Origin: Thioalkalivibrio sp.
GTDB taxonomy: Bacteria; Pseudomonadota; Gammaproteobacteria; Ectothiorhodospirales; Ectothiorhodospiraceae
DNA: 15,567 nt
NCBI GenBank assembly: GCA_007120575.1
Contig: SKNJ01000214.1
Coordinates: forward strand, 1 to 15,567
Direction of reading: 5' to 3'
Position 1 is the stretch's first letter. The number at the start of each line of letters is the position of its first letter. Shown here one piece after another: positions 7,723-14,399 of the stretch. Below the pieces are notes generated by a model. That model was not told the DNA's origin and searched no databases. It was given only the letters and a program-made list of their open reading frames with translations. Both the position numbers and the translations under genes were made by a program.

Positions 7723-8079
7723 ATGCATACCCGTTACGCCGACATCCATGCCTATGACACCAAGGACGGTTCCGAGATCCGGGAGCTGATGCACCCCGAT
7801 ACCCATGGCAACGTGACCCAGAGTCTCGCCGAGGCGGTGGTGGCGCCGGGCGCCGAGACCCGGCTGCACCGCCACGGACGCAGCGAGGAGCTTTACCATG
7901 TGACCCGCGGGCGTGGCCAGATGCACCTGGGCGAAGAGAGCTTCGAAGTCACGGTGGGGGATACCGTCTGTATCCGTCCCGGTACGCCGCACAATATCCG
8001 CAATACCGGAGCCGAGCCGTTGCACATCCTGTGCAGTTGTGCCCCCGCCTACGCCCACGACGATACCGAGCTCCTGTAG
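7723..8079 (+). CDS. Small single-domain cupin protein
   Basis: This 118-residue protein is a single beta-barrel cupin. Both cupin motifs are complete: motif 1 is GAETRLHRHGRSEELYHVTRG (residues 44-64; HxH and Glu are candidate metal ligands) and motif 2 is GDTVCIRPGTPHNIRN (78-93; with a further His). It resembles the small cupins related to the C-terminal half of mannose-6-phosphate isomerases, but the substrate is not readable from the sequence. The start could be ATG 7723 or GTG 7711; the GTG would overlap the gpmI stop by four bases. I prefer ATG 7723, with GTGAAG upstream, but the choice is not secure. Being coupled to gpmI hints at a sugar-phosphate-related role; that is inference only. 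Confidence 0.85.
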   Translation: MHTRYADIHAYDTKDGSEIRELMHPDTHGNVTQSLAEAVVAPGAETRLHRHGRSEELYHVTRGRGQMHLGEESFEVTVGDTVCIRPGTPHNIRNTGAEPLHILCSCAPAYAHDDTELL

Positions 8080-8114
8080 GCGTTCTTCGCCCCGGCACCC
8101 GGCGCGGGCTTGTG

Positions 8115-8930
8115 CTACCTCTGGCAGGCCGGGCAGTAGGCGCTGGCGCGTTGCGCGATCACCCGGTTGCGCAGCGTGTTCCCGCAGGTCGGGCAGGGCT
8201 CGCCGGCACGCCCGTAGACCCGCAACGATTGTCCGAAGTAGCCGTGACTGCCGTCCTCGCGCAGAAAATCGCGCAGCGTGGTGCCCCCCTGCGTGATCGC
8301 CTCTTCCAGCACCTCGCGGATGTGCCGCGCCAGGCGATCGTATTCGCGGCGTGTGACCCGGCCCGCCGCGCGTCCGGGGCGGATCCCTGCGAGGAACAGG
8401 GCCTCGGTCGCGTAGATGTTGCCAACCCCGACCACCACCGCCTGATCCATGATGAAGCCCTTCACCGGCCCGCGTCGCCCCCGGCCATGGTGGAACAGGG
8501 TCGCACCATCGAAGTTCGATCCCAGCGGTTCCGGCCCCAGGCGGGCGAGCAGCGGATGTACCTCCGGTGGTGGTGGCAGCGGCAAACAGCAGCCAAAGCG
8601 GCGCGGGTCGTGCAGCCGGATCTCGAAACCGTCGTCGAGTTGCAGGCGCAGGTGGTCGTGTTTGCGCAGGGGCGTGTCGGGGCTGCAGTGGCGCAGGCTG
8701 CCGGACATGCCCAGGTGCAGCAGGATCCCACCCTGGCTGGTGTCCAGCAGCAGGTATTTGGCGCGTCGTGTCAGGCCACGGATCGTTGCCCCGGCCAGCT
8801 GTGTCGCCAGCCCGGTTGGGACCGGCCAGCGCAGGCGTGGATCGCGCACCTCGAGCGTTACGATGCGGCGATCGCGCAGTAGCGGTTCCAGGCCGCGCCG
8901 CGTGGTCTCGACCTCGGGCAGCTCAGGCAT
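8115..8930 (-). CDS. mutM: Formamidopyrimidine-DNA glycosylase (MutM/Fpg)
   Basis: MutM removes oxidised purines such as 8-oxoguanine and formamidopyrimidines from DNA and cuts the abasic site. The 271-residue protein begins MPELPEVETTRRGLEP, with the catalytic Pro2 and Glu3 exposed after loss of Met. The catalytic Lys58 (Lys57 in the mature numbering) is in TRRAKYLLLD. The helix-two-turn-helix region carries VGVGNIYATEALFLAGIRP. The C-terminal zinc finger is complete: C-x2-C-x16-C-x2-C with Cys246, 249, 266 and 269, and the conserved RASAYCPACQR end. The gene is on the minus strand and converges on the cupin gene, with 35 bases between. Upstream lies the EAL-HDOD gene in the same direction, 93 bases away. 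Its likely ribosome site lies inside a hairpin (see that entry). Confidence 0.97.
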   Translation of the reverse strand: MPELPEVETTRRGLEPLLRDRRIVTLEVRDPRLRWPVPTGLATQLAGATIRGLTRRAKYLLLDTSQGGILLHLGMSGSLRHCSPDTPLRKHDHLRLQLDDGFEIRLHDPRRFGCCLPLPPPPEVHPLLARLGPEPLGSNFDGATLFHHGRGRRGPVKGFIMDQAVVVGVGNIYATEALFLAGIRPGRAAGRVTRREYDRLARHIREVLEEAITQGGTTLRDFLREDGSHGYFGQSLRVYGRAGEPCPTCGNTLRNRVIAQRASAYCPACQR

Positions 8931-8942
8931 CGTGCCACTGGC

Positions 8943-8959
8943 CTCCCGGCTGCCGGGAG
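8943..8959 (-). promoter_or_regulatory. Hairpin that overlaps the mutM ribosome binding site
   Basis: A perfect seven-base-pair stem (CTCCCGG at 8943-8949 with CCGGGAG at 8953-8959, loop of three) lies just before mutM. Read on the minus strand, the downstream arm plus the next base gives GGGAGG, the only Shine-Dalgarno candidate for mutM, about 11 bases before its ATG. The stem could therefore hold the site closed. There is no T-run, so it does not look like a terminator of the EAL-HDOD gene. A regulatory effect is inferred. Confidence 0.4.
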
Positions 8960-9023
8960 CGCGCGACGCGCATCGTCCCGGGCGCGGCTGTCCGGGGCCC
9001 GGTCGTATGGGCTGGCATCGCGC

Positions 9024-10238
9024 TTAGTTCCCCCGCAGCTGGTCCAGGACTTCCTCGGCCCAGCCGACCGCTTCCATGTACAACTGGCCGGCCAGCGGCG
9101 TGGGGATGGGCGAACGGTCCATCGGTAACGGAATCTCGGGATATTCGAAGGCCTCGATCAGCTCCAGTACCGGGGCCAGCGCGCCGTTCCGGCGCAACAG
9201 GGCGTCTTCCATGTCGGTGCTGAGGTGCATCTCGCTCAGCATGCGCGCCAGCGGCATCCCGAGCGCGCGCTCGAGGCCCGAGAGCATGCCGAGGGTGAAG
9301 TAGCGGTCCTGTACGGCGGCCGGAAGGTTCAGCGAGCGCGCTACCAGCAACGCCATGCGCGCGCGAATCATCACCTGCTCGATGCCCTGGCTTCCCCCGC
9401 CCGCGCCATGCAGGATCAGCAGCAACGCCAGGCGCTTGATGCGCGCCTGGCCCAGCCGCAGGATCGCCTGGTGCAGGCTCTCGATCGGCCGGGCACCGCG
9501 GTAGATCGGGCTGTTCGCGAGCCGCAGGATCTGCAGGGAGAGGCCGGGGTCCGCGCTGATCAGCCGGTCCAGCGTTTCCGGATTGGGGTCGGGGTCCTGC
9601 AGGGTCTCGATCAGCTGCAGCAGCGCAACTTCCAGGGTCTCCAGGCGCTGGCCCTCGATCACGTGCGGAAGGGACAGGTGGAAGCCCTGGAAGTAACGAA
9701 ATCCCAGTTCGTGGCACTGCCCGTAGGATTCTGCCGTCTCCACCTTTTCGGCCAGTAACTCAACCCCGAACCGCTGCAGGTGGGCGATCTCCGCGCGCAG
9801 GCCGGCGGTGTCGAGTGCCAGCACGTCGAGCTTCACCAGGTCCGCGAGCTCCACCAGCGGGGAATGGCTTTCCTTGAACTGAAAGTCGTCCAGCGCAATC
9901 CGGAAGCCGCGTTCCTTCAGCTTGCGCACTGCGGCGACCACCTCCGCGTCAATCTCGATATCCTCGAGCAGTTCCAGTACGACCTGGTCGGGTGGCAGAT
10001 GCTCCAGGGCCTCGTGCTCGAGGAAACTGCGGGTCAGGTTGACGAATGCCAGGTGATCGCCCACCAGGTGCTCCAGCCCGATATCCACGAATGCGCTGCG
10101 CAACAGGTCCGAGGTCGCGCTGTCGCCGTCCTGGATATCCGCGTAACGATGCTGGCCCGTGCGAAACAGTAACTCGAAGCCGACAATGCGCTCGCGGGCA
10201 TCGAAGATGGGTTGCCGGCCGACAAAAATGGGTTGCAT
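9024..10238 (-). CDS. EAL-HDOD signalling protein (YuxH-like)
   Basis: The 404-residue protein joins an N-terminal EAL-like domain (about 1-200) to a C-terminal HDOD domain (about 205-400), the arrangement known from YuxH-type signalling proteins. The EAL motif itself reads FELLF (21-25). Several positions that bind metal in active cyclic-di-GMP phosphodiesterases are present: Glu22, Asn67, Glu89, Asp117-Asp118, Lys136, Glu164 and Gln184. However, the DFGTG loop is replaced by DDFQFKES (117-124), so activity is uncertain. The HDOD part has SADPGLSLQILRLANSP (228-244) and a helical remainder without an HD metal pair. No membrane segment is seen. No Shine-Dalgarno precedes the ATG; an extended -10 lies only six bases upstream. 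It may be co-transcribed with mutM, 93 bases downstream. Confidence 0.9.
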   Translation of the reverse strand: MQPIFVGRQPIFDARERIVGFELLFRTGQHRYADIQDGDSATSDLLRSAFVDIGLEHLVGDHLAFVNLTRSFLEHEALEHLPPDQVVLELLEDIEIDAEVVAAVRKLKERGFRIALDDFQFKESHSPLVELADLVKLDVLALDTAGLRAEIAHLQRFGVELLAEKVETAESYGQCHELGFRYFQGFHLSLPHVIEGQRLETLEVALLQLIETLQDPDPNPETLDRLISADPGLSLQILRLANSPIYRGARPIESLHQAILRLGQARIKRLALLLILHGAGGGSQGIEQVMIRARMALLVARSLNLPAAVQDRYFTLGMLSGLERALGMPLARMLSEMHLSTDMEDALLRRNGALAPVLELIEAFEYPEIPLPMDRSPIPTPLAGQLYMEAVGWAEEVLDQLRGN

Positions 10239-10244
10239 GCGGCA

Positions 10245-10253
10245 AGATTAGCA
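10245..10253 (-). promoter_or_regulatory. Putative extended -10 promoter of the EAL-HDOD gene, leaderless
   Basis: On the minus strand the sequence reads TTGCTAATCT, with TGC then TAATCT (10245-10250), an extended -10 element. The last base of the -10 lies six bases before the ATG at 10238, so transcription would start at or next to the start codon. Together with the missing Shine-Dalgarno this suggests a leaderless mRNA. No clear -35 was found. Confidence 0.45.
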
Positions 10254-10315
10254 AGAGATGCATGCCGGCGCCTGTCTGCAGCCGGCGGGCCGGGAAACAG
10301 GAGAGCACAAGCACC

Positions 10316-10531
10316 ATGGAATCGATTGATACACCGTTTGGCGAGGTCGTGGAACTCCGCCATATCCTGCACGACTCGGGCGTACCCCTGCTGCGCGTGA
10401 CGATTCGCGATGGCGAGCGTTACACCAGGATCGACCTGGATCCGGCCACCGCGCATCGCTGGGGGCGCGTGATGACGCAATGGGCCCGGGGCGTGGCCCG
10501 GGACGTGGCGCGGGAGGCGGAGGGCGGATAA
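10316..10531 (+). CDS. Small conserved-looking protein, 71 aa, function unknown
   Basis: I cannot assign a function. The 71 residues read as a compact domain: MESIDTPFGEVVELRHIL, then LLRVTIRDGERYTRIDLD (25-42), then a helical C-terminus with two Trp (AHRWGRVMTQWARGVARDVA). The alternating pattern in the middle suggests a beta-hairpin followed by one helix. A CAGGAG at 10299-10304 lies upstream of the ATG, with a rather long spacing of 11 bases. It is divergent from the EAL-HDOD gene (77 bases apart) and ends 39 bases before a bidirectional terminator shared with rpmG. No signal peptide or membrane span is seen. The good ribosome site, clean stop and following terminator argue for a real gene. 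Confidence 0.7.
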   Translation: MESIDTPFGEVVELRHILHDSGVPLLRVTIRDGERYTRIDLDPATAHRWGRVMTQWARGVARDVAREAEGG

Positions 10532-10570
10532 CGCAGCCGCCCGCTCGCTGTGTCCTGGGTCCGGACACGA

Positions 10571-10596
10571 AAAAGCCCGGCCGAAGCCGGGCTTTT
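10571..10596. terminator. Bidirectional intrinsic terminator between the 71-aa gene and rpmG
   Basis: AAAAGCCCGGC (10571-10581) pairs perfectly with GCCGGGCTTTT (10586-10596) across a CGAA loop. The run of A on the left and of T on the right gives a U-tail in both directions, so it can end the plus-strand 71-residue gene and the minus-strand rpmB-rpmG transcript. This is the clearest terminator in the window. Confidence 0.9.
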
Positions 10597-10621
10597 GCAC
10601 ATCCGGAACCGTGGCAGCCGA

Positions 10622-10792
10622 TTACTTGATCTTGGCTTCCTTGTACATCACGTGCTTGCGGATCACTGGATCGAACTTCTTGATTTCCATCTTCTCCGGC
10701 ATGTTCCGCTTGTTCTTCGACGTGGTGTAGAAGTGTCCGGTGCCGGCACTGGAAACCAGACGGATCTTGTCGCGTGCGCTCTTGGCAGCCAT
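10622..10792 (-). CDS. rpmG: 50S ribosomal protein L33
   Basis: L33 is a small basic protein of the large ribosomal subunit. The 56-residue protein reads [20 protein letters not shown], then [20 protein letters not shown] and [16 protein letters not shown], matching the E. coli protein closely from memory. It has no cysteine, so it is the zinc-independent (C-minus) form. AAGGAG lies seven bases before the ATG on the minus strand. It is downstream of rpmB by 11 bases, the usual rpmB-rpmG pair, and ends 26 bases before the bidirectional terminator. Confidence 0.97.
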   Translation of the reverse strand: MAAKSARDKIRLVSSAGTGHFYTTSKNKRNMPEKMEIKKFDPVIRKHVMYKEAKIK

Positions 10793-10803
10793 GGTGTGTC
10801 TCC

Positions 10804-11040
10804 TTAAACCTTTTCGCCGCGGGCGCGCAGGTCGGCGAGGACCGCGTCGATGCCGCGCTTGTCGATAATGCGCATGCCCTTGCAGCTGAGGCGCAGCCGC
10901 ACGAAGCGGTTCTCGCTCTCCACCCAGAAGCGATGGGTGTGCAGGTTGGGCAGGAAACGCCGCCGCGTCTTGCGGTGGGCGTGCGAGACGTTGTTACCGG
11001 TCGCCGGACGCTTGCCGGTTACCTGACATACTCGGGCCAT
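10804..11040 (-). CDS. rpmB: 50S ribosomal protein L28
   Basis: L28 is a small basic protein of the large ribosomal subunit needed for its assembly. The 78-residue protein begins [20 protein letters not shown], followed by [20 protein letters not shown], the family signature, and has the usual proteobacterial length. The N-terminal extension that could be read further upstream is not coding: the ATG at 11040 has GGAG eight bases before it on the minus strand. It lacks the zinc-binding Cys pairs of the C-plus type; only two isolated Cys are present. It forms an operon with rpmG, 11 bases downstream. Confidence 0.97.
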   Translation of the reverse strand: MARVCQVTGKRPATGNNVSHAHRKTRRRFLPNLHTHRFWVESENRFVRLRLSCKGMRIIDKRGIDAVLADLRARGEKV

Positions 11041-11081
11041 CGGGAGACTCCGGAATTTCTGGCTTGCAAGAAAGACGGCGG

Positions 11082-11087
11082 ATAATA
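11082..11087 (-). promoter_or_regulatory. Putative -10 element of the rpmB-rpmG promoter
   Basis: The minus strand reads GGGCTATTATCC, with TATTAT at 11082-11087, a near-consensus -10. A TTGCGC at 11107-11112 lies 19 bases further upstream and could serve as a -35, though the spacing is long. The leader to rpmB would be about 35 bases. The region 11041-11225 separates rpmB from the divergent gene at 11226 and holds no gene that I can see. Confidence 0.45.
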
Positions 11088-11225
11088 GCCCAGCCCGGCG
11101 CGGCGGCGCAAGCCTGCGGCAGAAGCGGCGCGATTCAGCTATGTTTCCTTGAGGCGCGGGCCGCCTGCCGGGGACCGTGTCCCGCGCGGACCGCGGCAAA
11201 TACCCGAACTCGGAGGTTCCAAAGC

Positions 11226-12098
11226 ATGCAATTCCTGATTCGTTCCCTCGTCCTGCTGGCGGCCATGGTCGGCCTGGCGGTTCCGGCCCTGGCCGACAAC
11301 GACCACGAGGATGCCAAGTGGTGGTGGGACGATGACTGGTGGGAGGATGGCGTGCTCTACGCCGATGTAGAAAACCACGAGGTCACGATCGAGCGTCTGG
11401 AATACGCCAGTGACGGGGTCAGCGTGCCGGCCATGGTGGCGCGTCCCGCGGATGGCGAGCACTACCCCGCGATCCTCTGGTCACACGGGCGCCGCGGACT
11501 GGATCGTCTGGCCGAACTGCACGTGAAGCGCCTGGCGGCCCGTGGATTCGTGGTGCTGGCGCCGGACATGTATACCGGCCGGTTCATGGAGACCCACCCG
11601 CTGGATCATGACTACGCCCTGGAGGGTGACCTGAATCGCGGCCTGGATGTGCTGCTGGGACGTGACGATATCCTCGGGGGGCGCGCCTGCCTGGTGTCGA
11701 TTACCCGCGGTGGCTACAAGACGCTGAAGGTCGCAGTGAGCTTCGAGCGCCAGGTCGAGGACGTCGCCTGCTGGGCCGGCTACTATCCGCACGTCCAGGA
11801 CCCCAATCTGGGCGAGCCCCACCAGGTCTACCGTTATGCCAGCGAGTTCAATGAACTGGAAATTCCGGTGATGATCCTGCTCGGTGACGAGGAACAGTAC
11901 CAGCGTCACCGGACCGCGATGATGGCGGCCGATGGCCTGCGCAGCCGCGGCGGGGACGTCACCGTGGTGGAGTATCCGGGCGTGGGGCGCGGGTTCGATT
12001 TCCGTAACGGCACGACCCGCACGTTCGCCGATGATCTGGCCGCGCGGGATGCGATGATTCGGGTGGCCGGGTTCGCCAAACGCCATCTGCACGAGTGA
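11226..12098 (+). CDS. Secreted dienelactone-hydrolase-family protein, catalytic triad apparently lost
   Basis: The 290-residue protein starts with a clear signal peptide ([20 protein letters not shown], then ALA, with likely cleavage after Ala23), so it should be exported to the periplasm. A Trp/Asp-rich segment follows ([11 protein letters not shown], 31-41). The rest fits an alpha/beta hydrolase of the dienelactone hydrolase family: [19 protein letters not shown] (67-85), [15 protein letters not shown] (105-119), a nucleophile-elbow region VSITRGGYK (157-165), [10 protein letters not shown] (214-223) and [10 protein letters not shown] (250-259). In active members the elbow has Cys (or Ser) and the last motif a His. 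Here those sites read Thr160 and Arg255, while Asp221 remains. It may be a pseudoenzyme or binding protein. GGAGG at 11212-11216 supports the start. Divergent from rpmB. Confidence 0.8.
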   Translation: MQFLIRSLVLLAAMVGLAVPALADNDHEDAKWWWDDDWWEDGVLYADVENHEVTIERLEYASDGVSVPAMVARPADGEHYPAILWSHGRRGLDRLAELHVKRLAARGFVVLAPDMYTGRFMETHPLDHDYALEGDLNRGLDVLLGRDDILGGRACLVSITRGGYKTLKVAVSFERQVEDVACWAGYYPHVQDPNLGEPHQVYRYASEFNELEIPVMILLGDEEQYQRHRTAMMAADGLRSRGGDVTVVEYPGVGRGFDFRNGTTRTFADDLAARDAMIRVAGFAKRHLHE

Positions 12099-12113
12099 TG
12101 CCGTTCGGCCTGT

Positions 12114-12166
12114 TATCCCAATCGGGATATGGGCAAATACCCCCGGGTTCTAGTCCCCTACGGACT
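12114..12166 (+). other. Stem-loop pair in the leader of the phosphofructokinase gene
   Basis: The 158-base gap between the hydrolase-like gene and the phosphofructokinase gene holds two small perfect stems: TATCCC (12114-12119) with GGGATA (12124-12129), and AGTCC (12152-12156) with GGACT (12162-12166). Neither is followed by a T-run, so they are not ordinary intrinsic terminators. They could be operators or RNA structure, or chance. No convincing promoter was identified here. Confidence 0.3.
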
Positions 12167-12256
12167 CTGCCGCCGCTGACGTGATGCCCGGGAGGGTCCG
12201 GGTGCGTGCGCGGTGGCCCCGGTTTTTCGCGCTGCAAGTCATTAAAGGAGAAAGGG

Positions 12257-13465
12257 ATGGCCAAGGTTCTTATCGCCCAGGGTGGAGGCCCGACGGCAGT
12301 AATCAATCAATCCATGGTGGGTGCGGTACTCGAGGCCCGGAAGTTTGTCGATGTGGAGCTCGTGTACGGGGCCTTCCACGGGGTGCGCGGGATCATCGAC
12401 GAGGAGTTCCTGGATCTGACCCAGGAAACCACCCATAACCTGGAGATGGTCGCGCAGACACCCTCGTCGGCGCTGGGTTCCACACGCGACAAGCCGGACC
12501 TCGACTATTGCAAGGAGATCTTCAAGGTCTTGAAGGCTCACGAGATCACCTACTTCTTCTACATCGGGGGCAACGACTCCTCGGATACCGTGCGCATCGT
12601 CAGCGAGGAGGCGCAGAAGGCGAACTATCCGATGCGCTGTGTGCATATCCCGAAGACCATCGACAACGACCTGGTGGAAAACGACCATACGCCCGGTTTC
12701 CCGTCGGCGGCCCGTTTCGTGGCCCAGGCGTTTATCGGTGCCAACCTCGACAATTACGCCCTGCCGGGGATCTACCTGGCCGTGGTCATGGGTCGCCATG
12801 CCGGTTTCCTGACCGCGGCCTCCGCGCTCGGCAAGAAGTTCCCGGACGACGGCCCGCATCTGATCTACGTGCCGGAGCGGGTGTTCGAGGTCGACCGTTT
12901 CCTGAAGGACGTCAAGGCGACCATGGATCGCTATGGCCGCTGCGTGATCGCGGTCAGCGAGGGCATCCACGACGCCGAAGGCGAACCGATCGCGACCAAG
13001 CTGGCCAAGGACGTGGAGAAGGATGCGCACGGCAACGTCCAGCTCTCCGGCACCGGGGCGCTGGCCGACATGCTGTGCGACGAGATCCGGGACAAGCTGG
13101 GCGTAAAGCGCGTGCGTGGCGATACCTTCGGGTATCTCCAGCGGGCCTTCATCGGCTGCGTGTCCGACGTCGACCAGCGCGAGGCGCGCGAGGTGGGCGA
13201 GAAGGCCGTGCAGTTTGCGATGTGGGAGGGCCGTGACGGCTCGGTGGCGATCAAGCGCACCGGTTTCTATTCGGTCGATTACGAGTATGTCCCGCTGGAG
13301 GCCGTGGCCGGCAAGACGAAGGTGATGCCGGACGAGTTCATCGACGCCTCCGGCACCGATGTCACCGACGCCTTCCGCATGTATCTGCGGCCCCTGCTGG
13401 GCTCCGGCATGCCGGATGCCTACCGCCTGCGCCAGAACAAGGTGCCCAAGGTGCTGGGGCGCTAG
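12257..13465 (+). CDS. Pyrophosphate-dependent 6-phosphofructokinase
   Basis: The enzyme phosphorylates fructose 6-phosphate using pyrophosphate, reversibly, in place of the ATP-dependent step of glycolysis. The 402-residue protein has the PFK fold signatures: QGGGPTAVINQS (8-19), YIGGNDSSDT (102-111), IPKTIDNDL (131-139) with the catalytic Asp region, and VVMGRHAGF (176-184). Phosphoryl-donor choice can be read from two sites: the residue after the GGN is Asp107, where ATP enzymes have Gly, and Lys133 precedes TIDND, where ATP enzymes have Gly. Both are the PPi pattern. The first Asp of the usual GGDD is Asn106 here, as I recall for one branch of this family. The start at 12257 follows AAAGGAG with six bases of spacing; the longer frame upstream lacks support. 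It ends just before a strong hairpin and converges on adk. Confidence 0.92.
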   Translation: MAKVLIAQGGGPTAVINQSMVGAVLEARKFVDVELVYGAFHGVRGIIDEEFLDLTQETTHNLEMVAQTPSSALGSTRDKPDLDYCKEIFKVLKAHEITYFFYIGGNDSSDTVRIVSEEAQKANYPMRCVHIPKTIDNDLVENDHTPGFPSAARFVAQAFIGANLDNYALPGIYLAVVMGRHAGFLTAASALGKKFPDDGPHLIYVPERVFEVDRFLKDVKATMDRYGRCVIAVSEGIHDAEGEPIATKLAKDVEKDAHGNVQLSGTGALADMLCDEIRDKLGVKRVRGDTFGYLQRAFIGCVSDVDQREAREVGEKAVQFAMWEGRDGSVAIKRTGFYSVDYEYVPLEAVAGKTKVMPDEFIDASGTDVTDAFRMYLRPLLGSGMPDAYRLRQNKVPKVLGR

Positions 13466-13470
13466 CCGGC

Positions 13471-13500
13471 TGCACGGCCCCCGTCCCCGGGGGCCGTGCA
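13471..13500 (+). terminator. Strong GC-rich hairpin after the phosphofructokinase gene
   Basis: A perfect 13-base-pair stem (13471-13483 with 13488-13500, loop TCCC) begins six bases after the stop codon. No T-run follows on the plus strand, so termination may need Rho or the hairpin may protect the mRNA 3' end. Placement directly after the stop supports a role in ending this transcript. Confidence 0.65.
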
Positions 13501-13534
13501 GGTACGACCCGCGGGCGGCGGTTGTCGCTGCCCG

Positions 13535-13577
13535 CAAACACAAAGCGGGCCTGCCCGGTCGCCGGGCAGGCCCGCTT
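13535..13577 (-). terminator. Intrinsic terminator of adk
   Basis: A perfect 16-base-pair stem (13543-13558 with 13562-13577, three-base loop) lies 17 bases after the adk stop on the minus strand. Reading in that direction it is followed by TTTGTGTTTG, a T-rich tail. It therefore fits an intrinsic terminator for adk, and may also stop leftover plus-strand transcription from the phosphofructokinase gene. Confidence 0.85.
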
Positions 13578-13594
13578 GCCTTGCTGCCCAGTGA

Positions 13595-14314
<720 letters not shown>

Positions 14315-14399
14315 TTACAGTACAGCCCTTGTGGTTGCACGTACAAGCCCGGCTGCGCGGTTCTGGCACTGCACCCCTGCAAAGGAGTATCCGTCCGTC

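Noticed and set aside
8031..8882. Plus-strand open frame of 283 codons opposite mutM
   Set aside because: mutM on the minus strand has all catalytic and zinc-finger residues; this frame has no recognisable motif.
12242..13543. Minus-strand open frame of 433 codons opposite the phosphofructokinase gene
   Set aside because: The plus strand carries clear PFK motifs with a good ribosome site; the antisense translation is His/Gly/Ala-rich shadow sequence.
14328..14347. Inverted repeat CTTGT...ACAAG in the adk divergent region
   Set aside because: Arms are only five bases and imperfect when extended; it could be an operator but is too short to separate from chance.
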